This document shows positions 63,201 to 64,000 of a stretch of 64,000 nucleotides of DNA, one piece after another; the first letter of the stretch is position 1; every line of letters starts with the position of its first letter. Below the pieces are notes generated by a model. The model did no database searches and was not told where the DNA came from. It worked only from the letters and a program-made list of their open reading frames with translations. The position numbers and the translations under genes were made by a program. Source of the DNA: Litoditis marina (taxonomy: Eukaryota; Nematoda; Chromadorea; Rhabditida; Rhabditidae); assembly GCA_964036275.1 (NCBI GenBank), contig OZ038435.1, positions 28,067,521 to 28,131,520 of the forward strand, in the 5' to 3' direction.

Positions 63201-64000
63201 GAGAAAAGTTTTCGTAGAATTGGTAATCAAAAACACACGCCTGAACCCTCAACATTTCATGTTAGCTTGTAGCGATGTACCTGTAGAGTGGTCATCACCA
63301 ATTGTGCTCTCCACTCCCTTTCCTGTTGTTGTTCGACCACTTTCTGATGTTCCAGTTGTGGTCGTTTCTGTTGTTTCGGAACTGGACCCAACAGTAGTCG
63401 AATCTGAATGGGATCGGTTGGAACATCGAGTTTTACCGTAAGTGGTGTTTTTGTGGGGAAGAAATGATAACAATTCATGCTCTGATCAATTCTCATACCT
63501 GCATCTGTTGTCTCGGTTGACGCTGTTTCTTCTTCGCAGTCCTCTGCTGTTGTTTCTTCAGTTGGGGATGTTTCAGCGGTGGTTGCTGCCGTTGTTTGTG
63601 AAACATTTTCAACAGTGGTTCCAGCTGAAAGAATATTTTTGAGAAAATTTTCCGTAGAATTGGTAATCAAAAACACACGCCTGAACCCTCAACAGTTCAT
63701 GTTAGTTTGTAGCGATGTACCTGTAGAGTGGTCATCACCAATTGTGCTCTCCACTCCCTTTCCTGTTGTTGTTCGACCACTTTCTGATGTTCCAGTTGTG
63801 GTCGTTTCTGTTGTTTTGGAACTGGATCCAGCAGTAGTCGAATTTGAATGGGATCGGTTAGAACATCGAGTTTTACCGTAAGTGGTGTTTTTGCGGGGAC
63901 GAAATGGTAACAATTTATGCTCTGATCAATTCTCATACCTGCATCTGTTGTCTCGGTTGACGTTGTTTCTTCTTCGCAGTCCTCTGTTGTTGTTTCTTCA
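45292..64000 (-). CDS. Giant secreted mucin-like protein with TIL-type domains (partial, continues beyond the right edge)
   Basis: All exons recovered join in phase. 5' to 3' they are: pairs of Thr-rich exons in 440-bp units (64000-61961), 52 copies of a 111-bp Thr/Ser exon (61846-50418), then 49929-50017, 49389-49467, 48808-48911, 48020-48125, 47543-47632, 47383-47471, 46997-47081, 46684-46787, 46143-46248 and 45292-45458 (TAG). The exons at 50.0-48.0 kb and again at 47.5-46.1 kb each encode two eight-Cys domains: CGNNSHWEE...GCQCNAG..LDDNGNCV, then LCGYEEV...CRCNRD..RLGEKCV. These resemble TIL (trypsin-inhibitor-like) folds. A short Thr-rich exon (ETSTTNAPYTTSM) links the pairs. The tail contains PTTKGKPTVCWETTAAYARL. 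Dense Thr/Ser predicts heavy O-glycosylation, and TIL domains are extracellular, so secretion is likely; the signal peptide would lie outside the window. TIL proteins often inhibit proteases, but inhibition here is unproven. The repeat exons contain no Met, which hides them from ATG-based ORF calling. Confidence 0.85.
45708..45887. mobile_element. MITE, 180 bp, in the last intron of the TIL/Thr gene
   Basis: About 40-bp inverted ends (ctgaagttaaaaaccgagtt ... aactcggtttttaacttcag). The flanks carry related gtgtttagtgagttttgtct-like sequences on both sides (about 45650 and 45975), suggesting a local duplication around the insertion. Confidence 0.8.
46143..47471 (-). repeat. TIL domain pair, C-terminal copy
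   Basis: Exons 47383-47471, 46997-47081, 46684-46787 and 46143-46248 encode two eight-cysteine domains. They correspond one to one, with identical phases, to 49929-50017, 49389-49467, 48808-48911 and 48020-48125. The pair arose by tandem duplication of a four-exon block. The last exon of each block (DCYEHLHNITR...) is nearly identical at DNA level, whereas the other three have diverged. Confidence 0.85.
48020..50017 (-). repeat. TIL domain pair, N-terminal copy
   Basis: This block of four exons matches the C-terminal copy. Its domains read ECGNNSHWEEMQVC...CVNTC and DLCGYEEVYLNETE...CVPKEEC. Introns in this copy are longer, and one carries a MITE at 49.56 kb. Confidence 0.85.
49561..49741. 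mobile_element. MITE, 181 bp, in a TIL-gene intron
   Basis: Ends gtagctgaaccgtacacgag and its near-exact complement ctcgtgtacggttcaactac. No ORF of note. Confidence 0.8.
50418..61846 (-). repeat. 52-copy tandem exon+intron array, 222-bp unit
   Basis: Each unit is one 111-bp exon, phase 1 at both ends, plus an intron of nominally 111 bp (51 introns inside the array). The exon reads approximately DEATTETSSDATEITTTGTP followed by KSAGTTTETVIESTTSG. It opens after ACATTCAG and closes at GGAG|GTGATC. First and last exon ends are 11,318 bp apart, which equals 51 x 222 minus 4. A 3-bp loss inside an exon near 52449 and a 1-bp loss inside an intron near 52817 account for the difference. I found no stop or frameshift in any exon copy. 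Units fall into subtypes (by bases such as gaggaag, gatgtag, ggggaagtgcg on the plus strand) that recur in a higher-order pattern. Confidence 0.93.
53521..58404 (-). repeat. Higher-order repeat: two 11-unit (2,442-bp) blocks
   Basis: Blocks 53521-55962 and 55963-58404 show the same order of unit subtypes, including rare private variants such as gttgtggcg near 53873 and 56315. A third block starts at 58405 and follows the pattern for about six units before diverging. Small differences (for example cgggtggcgg near 55579 against ccagggctag near 58021) show the blocks are not simple assembly copies. Confidence 0.85.
61961..64000 (-). repeat. 440-bp tandem unit with two Thr-rich exons (array continues off the edge)
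   Basis: Unit starts are at 61961, 62401, 62841, 63281 and 63721. Each complete unit has exon A (126 bp, for example 62179-62304: AGTTVENVSQTTAATTAETS ... EDCEEE) and exon B (123 bp, for example 61961-62083: DSTTVESSSETTETTTTGTS). Both are phase 1-1, with introns of about 95 bp. Exon B aligns with the 111-bp exon of the neighbouring array, so the two arrays share ancestry. Exon A carries one Cys per copy, which the other repeats lack. Confidence 0.88.

Noticed and set aside
61747..63881. Plus-strand ORFs of about 66-124 residues with Val-Val-rich repeats across the 440-bp array
   Set aside because: They are antisense shadows of the minus-strand Thr-rich exons. They run through the predicted introns and have no splice signals of their own.
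1..64000. tRNA, rRNA and other structured RNA genes
   Set aside because: I looked for T-arm-like GGTTCGAATCC words and rRNA-like stretches and saw none I could fold into a tRNA. A tRNAscan or Rfam search would settle this.

Overview
The window is nuclear DNA from a nematode, most likely a Caenorhabditis species. It has small multi-exon genes with short introns, splice acceptors of the TTTTCAG type, an AT-rich background, many short terminal-inverted-repeat elements in introns, and a clear cnd-1 (NeuroD-type bHLH) gene. Genes were rebuilt by hand from splice sites and reading phase. No alignment or RNA evidence was available. The automatic open frames are mostly shadows, because true exons here are 50-180 bp and many contain no Met.

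Layout. (1) 0.25-16.1 kb, minus strand: a gene of about 33 exons for a roughly 1,350-residue protein with about eleven degenerate C2H2/C2HC zinc fingers and an acidic Ser/Glu-rich middle. Two possible upstream exons lie at 17.6 and 18.5 kb. Its introns hold several repeat elements. (2) 18.5-30.9 kb: a gene-poor stretch with inverted-repeat elements and simple repeats, a relatively GC-rich block with an octamer motif, and two tandem paralogous exon pairs (28.07 and 29.53 kb, plus strand) that look like small secreted-protein genes. (3) 30.95-33.25 kb, plus strand: cnd-1 in five exons, 170 residues. (4) 35.5-41.4 kb, minus strand: a TMEM209 homologue, 16 exons, about 640 residues. (5) 41.84-44.43 kb, plus strand: a four-exon gene for an unrecognised 83-residue protein, divergent from TMEM209, with a 1.4-kb inverted-repeat transposon in its second intron. 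(6) 45.3 kb to the right edge, minus strand: the 3' part of a very large gene for a secreted mucin-like protein. From the C-terminus upwards it has a short tail, four cysteine-rich TIL-like domains (a duplicated pair), 52 tandem copies of one 111-bp Thr/Ser-rich exon, each followed by an intron of nominally 111 bp, and a second array of 440-bp units with two Thr-rich exons each. That array runs off the window.

The most striking feature is region 6. The 222-bp exon+intron unit is repeated from 50.4 to 61.8 kb, with an 11-unit (2,442-bp) higher-order repeat. All 52 exons read open in the same phase, while stops and indels fall in introns. The only exon length change I saw is 3 nt. Because the exons lack in-frame Met codons, an ATG-based ORF search misses this coding region entirely.

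The genes do not form an operon or a shared pathway that I can see. cnd-1 and the zinc-finger gene are regulators, TMEM209 is a nuclear-envelope-type membrane protein, and the TIL/Thr protein would act outside the cell.
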